Part shown: positions 24,927 to 33,614 of the stretch, in pieces
Position numbering within the stretch: the first letter of the stretch is position 1
Layout of the letters: the number at the start of each line of letters is the position of its first letter
DNA from: Chitinophaga terrae (ex Kim and Jung 2007)
GTDB taxonomy: Bacteria > Bacteroidota > Bacteroidia > Chitinophagales > Chitinophagaceae
Direction: 5' to 3'
Assembly (NCBI RefSeq): GCF_900107795.1
Contig: NZ_FNRL01000001.1
Coordinates: 244,544-308,543 of the forward strand
DNA: 64,000 nucleotides
Translations under genes and position numbers: made by a program
The notes under the pieces: model-generated
Seen by the model: the letters and a program-made list of their open reading frames with translations, nothing else
The model's database searches: none
Told to the model about the DNA's origin: nothing

Positions 24927-25691
24927 ATGAATAAAGAAAAATTCGGCTTCCAAAATCTCGCAAAAAAAGGTCTTGCAGTAATTACTGCTGCCTTAAGTAC
25001 ATTTTCACAGACAAAAGCTGCCGCTCCACATACTAATTATGAATCAGATGATAATAAAAATATCAGCTATGAGAACATTCATAGAAACGTATTAAAACCC
25101 AAGCTGGTTCTCAGCTTAAATGTGATGAATCCAGAGAGAAGCTTCGTACTGATGCACAGTTCTCATAGTTCACACCGATCACATTCATCTCATAGCTCAC
25201 ACAGCTCACATTACTCCTCCTCATATAGCTCAGGACGCAGTTATACACCTGCTGTAACACCTGCTTACTATCCCAGTTCATCATCATCTTCTTCTTCTTC
25301 ATCTTCATCTTCATCTTCATCCACTGGTGGAAGCACTACATCTTCAGGAAGTACGAACAAATCATCCGGTACAAGGACTAGCGGACAAAATACAAATGCT
25401 ACATCATTTTATAATCGAAATACAATTCCTGCCAATGCGCCTGATTCTATGCATCTAAAATTAGGAGATCGTGCGTTGTTCAAAGGTTGTGAAGGAACAG
25501 ATGTAGAAGCACTCCAAAAGATACTAATGGCATTTAAGAAAGATATGTATGTTACAGGCTATTTCGGGGCTCAGACAGAAATTATCATTATTAAATTTCA
25601 GCAGGACAATGAACTCAGACCTAATGGCATTGTCGATCACAAAACACTACAGGCACTAATAAATAAATCAAATGGAAGTTCTCCAAAGTGA
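24927..25691 (+). CDS. hxsA: His-Xaa-Ser repeat protein HxsA
   Basis: A 254-aa exported protein and presumed substrate of the Hxs modification system. After a signal-like N-terminus (1-33) comes a strict H-x-S repeat: histidines 77, 80, 83, 86, 89, 92 and 95, each followed two residues later by Ser. Then come a Ser/Tyr/Pro-rich linker, a run of 16 Ser (117-132), a Ser/Thr/Gly region and a C-terminal peptidoglycan-binding domain (about 175-248, EGTDVEALQKILMAF, GYFGAQTEIIIIKFQQDN, NGIVDHKTLQALI). The His-Xaa-Ser family (HxsA) has this repeat plus wall-binding design. It overlaps hxsD by 20 nt. The modification made on the repeat is not known. Confidence 0.93.
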   Translation: MNKEKFGFQNLAKKGLAVITAALSTFSQTKAAAPHTNYESDDNKNISYENIHRNVLKPKLVLSLNVMNPERSFVLMHSSHSSHRSHSSHSSHSSHYSSSYSSGRSYTPAVTPAYYPSSSSSSSSSSSSSSSSTGGSTTSSGSTNKSSGTRTSGQNTNATSFYNRNTIPANAPDSMHLKLGDRALFKGCEGTDVEALQKILMAFKKDMYVTGYFGAQTEIIIIKFQQDNELRPNGIVDHKTLQALINKSNGSSPK

Positions 25692-26046
25692 TAGTCTACT
25701 GAAGATATCCGTGAATGCACATGTTTATACAGATGTAATGCTAGCGAAATGCTTTTATTGGTATAGTAATAATTATGAGGTAGATTTCAGAAAATCAGGC
25801 AATGAGAATTTTGAAATTACGTTAAAACCTCTTCGCACCTCAGAGGTTATTGACTGGACCACTATAATTCCTAAAATAAAACAAGATCTGATAGATTTTA
25901 AACTAAGGCAGCACATCACTGATGAGACAAAGACAATCAGAGAGCTGATTATAGCCAAAGCATTTATCTACTTTGACGATGAGGACGCTCCTGTATCAGA
26001 GATTAGCGATCCAGTTGGATTTACGCCACAATCAATTAAGGTATGA
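25672..26046 (+). CDS. hxsD: His-Xaa-Ser system protein HxsD
   Basis: A 124-aa soluble protein beginning inside the end of hxsA and overlapping hxsB by 4 nt. It shows the family features of HxsD: a Tyr/Phe-rich beta section (AKCFYWYSNNYEVDFRKSG, FEITLKPLR) and a helical end with TIRELIIAKAF. HxsD has no known catalytic domain and may act as a peptide recognition or chaperone subunit for the radical-SAM pair. Identity rests on both sequence and position. Confidence 0.82.
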   Translation: MEVLQSDSLLKISVNAHVYTDVMLAKCFYWYSNNYEVDFRKSGNENFEITLKPLRTSEVIDWTTIIPKIKQDLIDFKLRQHITDETKTIRELIIAKAFIYFDDEDAPVSEISDPVGFTPQSIKV

Positions 26047-27548
26047 TGGCTATAAGTACCAAAACAACAGATCATTCCAGAAAATTTAAAGATTTCGGAG
26101 ATTTTTTATCTACTCCGGGATATGCTTTATTGCCTTTCAAATTCCACCGGATTTCAGAAGAAAAAGAGGTACTCGTAAATGAAATTGGAGATTTTCTGGT
26201 AACTCCATCTGGTACCGCAGCCAGGATCGTTGCGAGAGAGGTTAATCCTGAAAATCCATCAGATCTGGAACTATATGCGGACCTGATAGCTAACTTTTTT
26301 ATCTCGCCCTCGCCTCTTCCGGATCTTATTGAAGTGCTTGCGACCCGCTACCGCACAAAAAAATCATTTCTGGATTACTTCACATCTCTCCACATTTTTG
26401 TGATTAGCCTGAGATGTGAGCATACATGCCATTACTGTCAGGTTTCACGCGTAACTACTGACAAAAACAGGTTTGACATGTCCCAATTTCATATTGACGA
26501 AGGAATTGCAATGATGATGAAATCTCCAAATCCCAGGGTGACTATGGAGTTTCAGGGAGGAGAGGCCCTATTAGCATTTGAAAACATTGTCTATGCCGTT
26601 GAGAAAACAAAAATGGAAGCGGATAAGCACGGAAAACATGTTACATATGTAGTATGCACAAATCTTGCGTTGCTTTCCGACGAAATGGTGCAATATTTCT
26701 ATGCAAACAATATCCTCGTTTCCACTTCTCTTGATGGGCCGGCGTTCATCCATAACAAAAACAGACATAAAGCTAATGCTAATAGCCATCAGCTTGTAAT
26801 TGATGGAATTCATAAATGCCGGGAAATTTTGGGCGAAGAAAATGTTTCTGCCTTAGTCACAACAACAACTCTGTCTTTAGAATATCCGGAAGAAATTGTT
26901 GATGAATACGTCAGATTAGGTTTTCACAATATCTTTCTAAGACCGATTAGCCCATATGGTTTTGCAACCCGAAATACTAATAAGAACAAGTATGAAACAG
27001 CAAGATTTCTGGATTTTTATAAAAAGGCACTGGCCAGAATCATTCAATACAATATAGAAGGTTATTTCATTCGTGAAGATTACGCCAGTATTATTTTAAA
27101 GAAAATACTAACACCATTCCCTGTTGGGTATGTTGACCTTCAATCACCTGCCGGCCTTATTACTAATGTAATCGTATTTAATTATGACGGATCCATTTAC
27201 GCCTCTGACGAGGCCAGGATGCTGGCAGAGATGAATGATCAAACATTCAAGTTGGGCACACTTGGTGAAAATACATACGAAGAGATATTTTATGGCGGCA
27301 AAGCCGCGGCGCTCAGCGAAGTGATGGTGAATGAATCTCTCCCAGGATGCTCTGAATGTGCTTTTCAGTCATATTGTGGCGCGGATCCAGTTTTTAACCA
27401 TACCACTCAGGGAGATTTAATAGGCCACAGACCTACCAGCTCTTTCTGCCAGCGAAATATGGAAATTATCAGATATCTCATAGAAACTATGGATAGGAAT
27501 AAAGAGATAGAAAAAATATTCAGAAGTTGGATAACCGATAGAAGCTAA
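26043..27548 (+). CDS. hxsB: His-Xaa-Ser system radical SAM maturase HxsB
   Basis: A 501-aa radical-SAM enzyme with the cluster motif at Cys125, Cys129 and Cys132 (RCEHTCHYCQVSR), followed by the barrel elements FQGGEALLAFEN and STSLDGPAFIHNKNR. A SPASM-like C-terminus carries CSECAFQSYCGADP and FCQRN. A roughly 120-residue N-terminal domain precedes the barrel. It should act with HxsC on the HxsA repeat. The genes overlap by 4 nt upstream (ATGA) and 1 nt downstream. Confidence 0.93.
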   Translation: MMAISTKTTDHSRKFKDFGDFLSTPGYALLPFKFHRISEEKEVLVNEIGDFLVTPSGTAARIVAREVNPENPSDLELYADLIANFFISPSPLPDLIEVLATRYRTKKSFLDYFTSLHIFVISLRCEHTCHYCQVSRVTTDKNRFDMSQFHIDEGIAMMMKSPNPRVTMEFQGGEALLAFENIVYAVEKTKMEADKHGKHVTYVVCTNLALLSDEMVQYFYANNILVSTSLDGPAFIHNKNRHKANANSHQLVIDGIHKCREILGEENVSALVTTTTLSLEYPEEIVDEYVRLGFHNIFLRPISPYGFATRNTNKNKYETARFLDFYKKALARIIQYNIEGYFIREDYASIILKKILTPFPVGYVDLQSPAGLITNVIVFNYDGSIYASDEARMLAEMNDQTFKLGTLGENTYEEIFYGGKAAALSEVMVNESLPGCSECAFQSYCGADPVFNHTTQGDLIGHRPTSSFCQRNMEIIRYLIETMDRNKEIEKIFRSWITDRS

Positions 27549-28699
27549 TGTTACTAAAAACGAAAGGTATACCGTCCGCTATAAACGCTCCGATAATTGG
27601 CAGGGTTACATTTGATCCAGAAAGTAATGCTGAAATTTTTATCATTACTGATCATATTCCAAGATACCTGGAGCGTTTCAAGGCAATAATTTCAACAGGT
27701 ACTCAACATAGTCTATTTGACAAGCCATTGGTATATGCTGTTACAACAACAGCTCATTTATCTGAAGGTGATATCGTTGTCGTAAATACAGATGGAGTTA
27801 TTAATACATTGTATAGAAAAAACTCTAATCATAATTTCCTGTTATTTACGGAAAGATGTAACAGCAACTGTCTGATGTGTTCGCAGCCTCCCAAAAACAG
27901 AGATGATACAAGCTATTTATTTGACCTTCATTCACAGACTATACCATTAATATCCAAGGACTGCCTGGAGTTAGGTATTACTGGTGGAGAACCAACCCTC
28001 CTAGGTGAACTTTTTTTTAGACTGTTAGAACAAATTCAGGTGGAATTGCCAGAAACAGAAGTGCACTGTTTAACAAATGGACGTTCCTTTGCATGGCCAA
28101 ATTTCTCTAAGAAACTTGGCAGCATGGCATACTCCCGGCTCATGCTGGGCATCCCCTTGTATTCCGACTACTATGCGCAGCATGATTATATCGTTCAGGC
28201 AAAAGGAGCCTTTAATCAAACTGTCCAAGGACTATATAACCTGGCCAAACATAATGTCAGATTAGAAATCCGGGTGGTGCTGCATAAACAGACAATACCC
28301 CGGCTTGGAAAATTATCTCAGTTTATTTACAAAAACCTCCCATTTGTAGAACAAGTCGTGTTTATGGGACTGGAACATCAGGGCTATACACCCCATAATA
28401 TGGAAAAACTGTGGGTAGACCCGAATGAATACGGCCCTGCGCTTGTAGATGCCATGATGTATTTATCAGATTTTGGCATCAATACATCGCTATACAACGC
28501 CCAGTTATGTACAACACCCCAAACCATCTGGCCATTCACTCGGAAGTCAATTTCTGATTGGAAAAACATTTTTCATGAAGAATGTTCAATATGTTCCATG
28601 AAGCAAGCATGTGGTGGGTTCTTTGCATCAAGTACACTTAAACGAAGCAGCGCAATAAAAGCCTTTCCGGCAGAGTTCAGACCCCCAATAGGCTGCTGA
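27548..28699 (+). CDS. hxsC: His-Xaa-Ser system radical SAM maturase HxsC
   Basis: A 383-aa radical-SAM enzyme. The N-terminal 95 residues form a beta-rich domain with a Leu-Tyr-Arg end (VINTLYRKNSNHNFLLFTE), then the cluster motif Cys104, Cys108, Cys111 (RCNSNCLMCSQPP), the GGEPTLLG motif and barrel strands. The C-terminus has a short Cys cluster (CSICSMKQACGGFF). The start ATG overlaps the hxsB stop (TAATG). It is the last gene of the operon and is followed by a terminator. Confidence 0.93.
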   Translation: MLLKTKGIPSAINAPIIGRVTFDPESNAEIFIITDHIPRYLERFKAIISTGTQHSLFDKPLVYAVTTTAHLSEGDIVVVNTDGVINTLYRKNSNHNFLLFTERCNSNCLMCSQPPKNRDDTSYLFDLHSQTIPLISKDCLELGITGGEPTLLGELFFRLLEQIQVELPETEVHCLTNGRSFAWPNFSKKLGSMAYSRLMLGIPLYSDYYAQHDYIVQAKGAFNQTVQGLYNLAKHNVRLEIRVVLHKQTIPRLGKLSQFIYKNLPFVEQVVFMGLEHQGYTPHNMEKLWVDPNEYGPALVDAMMYLSDFGINTSLYNAQLCTTPQTIWPFTRKSISDWKNIFHEECSICSMKQACGGFFASSTLKRSSAIKAFPAEFRPPIGC

Positions 28700-28743
28700 T
28701 AATGCATCTTCCTCTTGTTGATTGAAATGAATTCAACCCAACC

Positions 28744-28798
28744 ATTTCATGCCATTCGCGACACTTATTGACGCAAAAGGCATGAAATTATTTTTTTA
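28744..28798 (+). terminator. Terminator of the hxs operon
   Basis: A 10-bp perfect stem (ATTTCATGCC at 28744-28753 / GGCATGAAAT at 28779-28788) is followed by TATTTTTTTAA. It lies 45 bp after the hxsC stop. Confidence 0.6.
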
Positions 28799-28828
28799 AC
28801 GTAAATTGCAATAAATGCCATATCAATA

Positions 28829-28909
28829 ATGACAGAGAAAACCGCCCTGATCAAGGCAATTAAAGAATTTCTAAACGGAGCCTCTCTTGACGAGATATGT
28901 ACCTTATAA
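28829..28909 (+). pseudogene. N-terminal remnant resembling the Fic/winged-helix gene
   Basis: A 26-codon frame (MTEKTALIKAIKEFLNGASL, then DEICTL, stop). The FLNGASLDEI segment matches FPNGASIEDI of the Fic protein at 23250, and GCAATAAAT just upstream is shared by both leaders. No Fic domain follows in any frame I could read. It is probably a leftover 5' end of a paralogue, lying at the same place relative to the hxs operon as the Fic gene does to the first cluster. Confidence 0.4.
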
Positions 28910-28941
28910 AAAAGATCTTGCCAACAACCTTATAAACAGGT

Positions 28942-29577
28942 TTACGTCTTTAACAGATTAAAAATATTAGGAAGCCCCTTCTTCGCCCAGCGCTTTTTTA
29001 ACACCTTCTTATCCATCATCACTACATTTTTACTCTCCAACTTCACTAACAATGTTGGCTTAGCCATCCCATCGTACAAACAAATCACATGGAAAGTTTC
29101 CCAGTAGTCATTGATAAACTTTAGGTTTAGCTCATATACACCTTTAATCGTTCTGGCATCCACAGCATGTCCTCCTTCCTTAACTCTCTGTCTTACGCGC
29201 TGTTCACAATCAAGGATACCATCCAGACATAGATAGTTCAATTGAATTTGATAACCGGCATTTTCGAAACGGTCGATATACCTCCAGTAATCAGGATGCG
29301 ATAATGGAGTTTCTAATACGAAGTGTTGCTTATTAGTTATGGCATCATTAATCTTTGTAGAAAGATAATTCTCCATCATAAGAGACGATTGACTACTGAT
29401 TTCTTCCGGAGTTAATCCTTTCCCTTGAAGTTCTTTCTCAAACGCGGTACGGGTCAAATCTCTATCAAAAGGGGGAACACCATCGAACAATTCGGGAAGC
29501 ATGGATTCAATATGTGTAGATTTTCCTGCTCCATTGGGGCCGGAGACAACAAGCAATGTTGGCTTACTGTAATCCAT
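28942..29577 (-). CDS. Zeta-toxin-like P-loop kinase
   Basis: A 211-aa P-loop protein with Walker A SGPNGAGKST (12-21), then FDRDLTRTAFEKE and a middle region FVLETPLSHPDYWRYIDRFE followed by helices typical of zeta-toxin/AAA-type small kinases. In zeta toxins this fold phosphorylates UDP-GlcNAc. The upstream 93-aa gene overlaps it by 14 nt, in the antitoxin-toxin order. Whether it is toxic or a plain small-molecule kinase cannot be decided from sequence. Confidence 0.78.
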   Translation of the reverse strand: MDYSKPTLLVVSGPNGAGKSTHIESMLPELFDGVPPFDRDLTRTAFEKELQGKGLTPEEISSQSSLMMENYLSTKINDAITNKQHFVLETPLSHPDYWRYIDRFENAGYQIQLNYLCLDGILDCEQRVRQRVKEGGHAVDARTIKGVYELNLKFINDYWETFHVICLYDGMAKPTLLVKLESKNVVMMDKKVLKKRWAKKGLPNIFNLLKT

Positions 29578-29845
29578 TTTTCAGTTTAAAATCATTGCGC
29601 ACCACGATAGCCTCTGTTTCAGAAAGAGTGCGAATAAACCTGGTTTCAATATCGGCTCCTATTGTATATACTTCTTGGATCTCTATGTGTCCATCAGCAT
29701 ATTCATAGTAGCCTTGGCCTTCTGGCAAGTTATTAGATAAGATCAGGAAAGGTAAATTTCTTGAGAAATTACGATTTCTGATCCGCTCAATTGTAGCAGC
29801 AAACTTTTTATCCTGAATAGCTAATTCTTTTTCTAAGGCTGTCAT
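29564..29845 (-). CDS. Small partner (putative antitoxin) of the zeta-like kinase
   Basis: A 93-aa protein with a charged N-terminal helix (EKELAIQDKKFAATIERIR) and a beta-rich C-terminal half (GQGYYEYADGHIEIQEVYT). It has no recognised DNA-binding motif. Its last 14 nt overlap the kinase gene, so the two are translationally coupled. The antitoxin role is an inference from gene order and size. Confidence 0.6.
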   Translation of the reverse strand: MTALEKELAIQDKKFAATIERIRNRNFSRNLPFLILSNNLPEGQGYYEYADGHIEIQEVYTIGADIETRFIRTLSETEAIVVRNDFKLKNGLQ

Positions 29846-30149
29846 TTACTCACTTAATACTTAAAAAAATCCTAATAAAATTAGCAAAAAGTGGACAAAT
29901 GACCAAACAAATATGAATTCATTAGCCTTATGACAAAACATTAAAAAACACCTTAACTAAATATATTTTAAATATTTATAACTATTTGAATTTCACTTAT
30001 TAAAGAAACAGGTGTTGGCCAAAGTCCCGTTAGTAGTAGACCTTGTCTATTCTCATTAAACTTATTGTAATGGCTTAAAAAATTTATGGCCTGTGTTCAG
30101 ACGATCTCGGTTAATAATACATGGATTTCGATTCATACTTGCTCACTGT
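29846..30149. other. AT-rich gap with one candidate promoter
   Basis: About 300 bp between the zeta-like operon and the 3' end of the Ada chimera. Apart from the minus-strand promoter candidate at 29876-29907 I see no gene, repeat or RNA. The stretch 29930-30010 is almost entirely A and T. Confidence 0.5.
29876..29907 (-). promoter_or_regulatory. Candidate promoter of the zeta-like operon
   Basis: On the minus strand, TTTG (29907-29904), a 20-nt spacer and TAATTTTA (29883-29876) approximate the Bacteroidetes promoter. The first gene starts 30 nt downstream at 29845. Confidence 0.35.
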
Positions 30150-30884
30150 CTACTTCAATGTAGCTACTCTAGGAGGATACCACTTACCATCTTTTGTCCA
30201 AACATATTGTGTCCCATCTTTGCTGGTTCCGAGGTATACTGCTCCATGAACAATTTTCGTCGCACCAAACCCAAAATCTTCCTTATAACCAAATGAAATA
30301 GCAGTTTGACCAAACTTAAAACTTGATGGGTTACCTGAGACGTTTACATAATTATTCTGAATATCGCTTACAAACTGAGATTCTGATGTAAAGGTCGAAA
30401 AGCCCGGCGTTTCTCCGTGTGTAACAGCTAATGCACAAGTCCAACAATTGTAATTTGTCTCAAATAAATTATTGGCTGTAGCAGAGTTGATACGGAGCAT
30501 TCGCCGGTACGCATGAAAAGTGATACCGTGGTTTTTGAGGAACCAGCGTCGTATCTGATGCGGCTCAATACCACGGCGAAGCAGGTCTGCATCCTTCACC
30601 TTCAGCCCAGGGTCCTCTGCCAGCTCCAGCAGCAATTGCCGGATATTATCGGGGGTTTGGTTAAGTTGCTCCAGCGGATGGCATACTTTACAGGGGCGAT
30701 ATCCTTTCAGGATACATTCTTTGGTAGTGGCAAAGAATTCTATATTCTCCGGCTTCGGTTTCCGGGCACGGCAGGACGGCCGGCAGAAAATGCCGGTCGT
30801 TTTTACCGCTGTGAAAAACACGCCTTCAAATGCCACGTCTTTCTCCAGCGAAGCCTGGTACATCCTGTCAAAACTCAATTGCAT
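30150..30884 (-). CDS. Ada N-domain/AraC fused to an NlpC/papain-like domain (chimera)
   Basis: A 244-aa chimera. Residues 1-134 are the start of an Ada-type alkylation-response protein: the zinc/methyl-acceptor domain with Cys34, Cys38, Cys65 and Cys68 (GIFCRPSCRARK, GYRPCKVCHP) and an AraC helix-turn-helix ending at YRRMLRINSA. From about residue 135 (base 30480) similarity stops, base composition becomes AT-rich, and a different domain follows with NCWTCALAV (Cys147/Cys150) and IVHGAVYLGTSKDG (His213), resembling NlpC/P60- or papain-type hydrolases. The methyltransferase domain or the rest of the AraC region expected of Ada is missing. It may be a non-functional junction product or a new fusion. 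Confidence 0.75.
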   Translation of the reverse strand: MQLSFDRMYQASLEKDVAFEGVFFTAVKTTGIFCRPSCRARKPKPENIEFFATTKECILKGYRPCKVCHPLEQLNQTPDNIRQLLLELAEDPGLKVKDADLLRRGIEPHQIRRWFLKNHGITFHAYRRMLRINSATANNLFETNYNCWTCALAVTHGETPGFSTFTSESQFVSDIQNNYVNVSGNPSSFKFGQTAISFGYKEDFGFGATKIVHGAVYLGTSKDGTQYVWTKDGKWYPPRVATLK

Positions 30885-31001
30885 GGTCTATCTGATTGAT
30901 TGCCCCACAAAAGTAGAGTGGTTGTAGCCGCCGGACAACCGAAAAATTGACAACTATTTTTCCAGATGTAATTTACGAAAACAATGATCTGTGTCTTGCT
31001 A

Positions 31002-33269
31002 TCATTCCCCGCTATTCACACTGAACCGGAACCTCGCCGCCCCCAACACTCCCGTCTCATTTACTCCCTCAAACGTTCCCTGGAATCTGCCACGTATATC
31101 AGAGCAGTGGAAAGTAAGCGTAGCTTCCCCCTTTTCATCGGTCACAATTACAGGTTTCCAAAAAAGCACGTTACGGATATCCGTCACTGCATTGTCCCTG
31201 TCAAAATCCGGCTCATAGAACTTCCTGCTTTGATAGTATCCTTTAGCTACCGTTAACCGGAACTTTTGAAGCAGTTCCTCTTCAGAGTATTTTGGGTACT
31301 TATAAACGACCTTTCTAACATCATTTCCCCCGATCGGGAAAGGATGCGAAGTTACCTGCGCCTTCTTTGCCGGCGTTAGTTCTGAATAAGTTCTGCCTTC
31401 TACCGGCTTGGTTCCGCTGCCGCATGCAGGGCAGTTCAGGATACCACATGCCCCTACGAAATCCGTATTCCCTTCGTATTTTGCAATACTATCCAGCATG
31501 CCAAGGTATTTATCGCTAAAGCCGCTTCCCTTTCCACTCACCGTTATTTCCCGAAGTCGTTGGCCATATTGCAGGAAACCGGTATCCTGTTTTTTTTCCC
31601 GCAGGTTCCTTTCTTCTCCCGCCATATATACCGGGCGTTGTAACTGTTCTGCATCCTTGATCGCTTTAAAAGGATTGAACACCTGTATACGGTATCCCTT
31701 CTCCGAAAAATATTGGATAAAGAAACGGGGGCCTGTCAGCAGGTTATCAGGACTTAGGTAAAAGAGGCCATTGTCAGCAGGCATTAAAGGGAATAAGGTC
31801 GATCGGTTATAGTTAAAAGCTATCAATGAGGATGGAAGTTTTTCTTTACCGCCCCTTTTCGACGGTGTTATCTCCAGGGGTAAACTATCTGTCAATACCT
31901 GGCGTCCGGCGTTCTCTTTCAATACCATTTCATTCCAGGTATACTGACGCCAACCCTGGGATAACAACAGCAGATCCAGCGCTTCCAACCGGTCTTTATT
32001 GGTATCATCAAAATAGTAAGATGGATCATAAATCTTTCCACGCAACTGGGTAGATAACAGGTAATAATTGACGATGTCACGCGCCGCACGGGGATCTCCA
32101 AACAACCGGTCATGTACAGCCAGGCTTAATACAGCCGGTACCGGCCTGCCGCCGGGATCCCTAGTTTGCACTTCCAGCGTAACTTTCTCACGGGGCTTGT
32201 ATTGTTGTTTCAGCCCCCGGATGCTGATTTGCAACCGCTGTTCCGGGTGCAAAAATACCAGGCGCTCCGCCAGTGGACGCAATTGGTCATCGAACATAGT
32301 AACTTCTCCCACACCGGGCGGAGCGTCATTCACCGGTATTTTTACAATAAGGCTATCTGCAATTACAGCGCTGGCGAGCGACTGGGTCATACCGCGAACC
32401 TGCAACCGCAAATACACAGCGGTTTTGCCTGGCAGGTTGGAAAAAACTTTAAAAACGAGGCTGTCTTTCTCCTGCTTCGCCAACTGCATTAATATGCCAT
32501 TATCCTGAGCCGGCGGTACAGGATAAGTACTGTCAGGACACTCCTCCAGCCGGATATGGTAAACAGCCTGCTTCGCCGGGGTAAACAAAAAACTTCCCAT
32601 TCCGGCATGCGTTGTATTGAAGCGGCAAACAACCTTATCATTTTCCAACAATGTTCCCTTCACCTCAACAGGGTCGCCATTTCTGCCTACCGCCTTAAAA
32701 GCCACGAGGTTCTGCAACCCCGCTATTAACTGTCCTCCTTCCGGGAAAACGCCGAACTGCACCGGCTCATTTCCTGGCAGCGGCGTTGCCGGTTTTAAAG
32801 TACTACGCCCAATAGACCGGAACTCGTTTACCACGCGCACCCGGGCAACTGCATAAAACAGGGATTGATGACTGCGGAATGAATGTGCTGTATAAGCTTT
32901 CAGCAGGTAATCTCCTTCCGCTAATGTTTCCGGCAAATACACATGCCCTGACGACAAACCATTGCTGATGGGATACATTTCATTCCAGACAATGCTGTCA
33001 TTGTTCCTTTGTTGTAATTGTACATACAAAGTTTTATCAGCTTGCGATAACGTAAATAACTGCCCGTCGAGCACAAATGCATTAAACCAAAGATCTTCCC
33101 CACTGCCATAAATTTCTTTATCTGTTTTGAGGTATACAGAAGTTCTACCCTCCTTTGGTATAAGGTCATGGAGCTGGTCCGCCAACTTATCTAATGTGGA
33201 TTTCCCTGCCTGGGCAAACCCAGTTATGGTTGCAAGCAGTAACAGAATAATGATGCCTGTTGTTTTCAT
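31002..33269 (-). CDS. Secreted alpha-2-macroglobulin MG2-like protein
   Basis: A 755-aa protein with a signal peptide (MKTTGIIILLLLATITGFAQ) and repeated beta-sandwich domains like the MG domains of alpha-2-macroglobulin: an MG2-type start with SVYLKTDKEIYGSGEDLWF, then ADYLLKAY-like and EKVTLEVQTRDPGGRPVPAVLSL segments, and a last domain with EKGEATLTFHCSDIRGRFQG. The thioester and the full A2M length are lacking. Such shorter proteins are common in Bacteroidetes and their role is not established. A central Cys-containing ACGILNCPACGSG insert is unusual. Confidence 0.75.
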   Translation of the reverse strand: MKTTGIIILLLLATITGFAQAGKSTLDKLADQLHDLIPKEGRTSVYLKTDKEIYGSGEDLWFNAFVLDGQLFTLSQADKTLYVQLQQRNNDSIVWNEMYPISNGLSSGHVYLPETLAEGDYLLKAYTAHSFRSHQSLFYAVARVRVVNEFRSIGRSTLKPATPLPGNEPVQFGVFPEGGQLIAGLQNLVAFKAVGRNGDPVEVKGTLLENDKVVCRFNTTHAGMGSFLFTPAKQAVYHIRLEECPDSTYPVPPAQDNGILMQLAKQEKDSLVFKVFSNLPGKTAVYLRLQVRGMTQSLASAVIADSLIVKIPVNDAPPGVGEVTMFDDQLRPLAERLVFLHPEQRLQISIRGLKQQYKPREKVTLEVQTRDPGGRPVPAVLSLAVHDRLFGDPRAARDIVNYYLLSTQLRGKIYDPSYYFDDTNKDRLEALDLLLLSQGWRQYTWNEMVLKENAGRQVLTDSLPLEITPSKRGGKEKLPSSLIAFNYNRSTLFPLMPADNGLFYLSPDNLLTGPRFFIQYFSEKGYRIQVFNPFKAIKDAEQLQRPVYMAGEERNLREKKQDTGFLQYGQRLREITVSGKGSGFSDKYLGMLDSIAKYEGNTDFVGACGILNCPACGSGTKPVEGRTYSELTPAKKAQVTSHPFPIGGNDVRKVVYKYPKYSEEELLQKFRLTVAKGYYQSRKFYEPDFDRDNAVTDIRNVLFWKPVIVTDEKGEATLTFHCSDIRGRFQGTFEGVNETGVLGAARFRFSVNSGE

Positions 33270-33614
33270 AACGTGTCCTGTAATTATTTAATTCCCCGCT
33301 ATTCCTGAAGCTACATTTGAACAATGTAAGAAAATATAAAATAGCATATTTATTCATCCTGTCAAATTTTAACGGTCATGGGATAAAAATGAAGGTTCAG
33401 GTAGTAGATACGGCCCTTCCTGTCACCTCATGTACTTACATAGGCATCTATTAAAAAATATACCAATTAATCCCACATCTACAGAAACATTATCTCATAT
33501 AAAAGTGTTGTAACTCCGGGTAAATACCTTAACGATCAAACAGGTATGAAGATAAACGGCTAAGAAATAATTGCAGATGGCATCGACACTTTGCTAACCG
33601 ATAAGCAACCCAAT
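33270..33614. other. Intergenic region between divergent genes
   Basis: About 345 bp between the divergent MG2-like and membrane-protein genes. It should hold both promoters. A CATTTGAAC stretch near 33312 could belong to the minus-strand promoter but lacks a convincing partner box. I see no gene or repeat in it. Confidence 0.4.
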
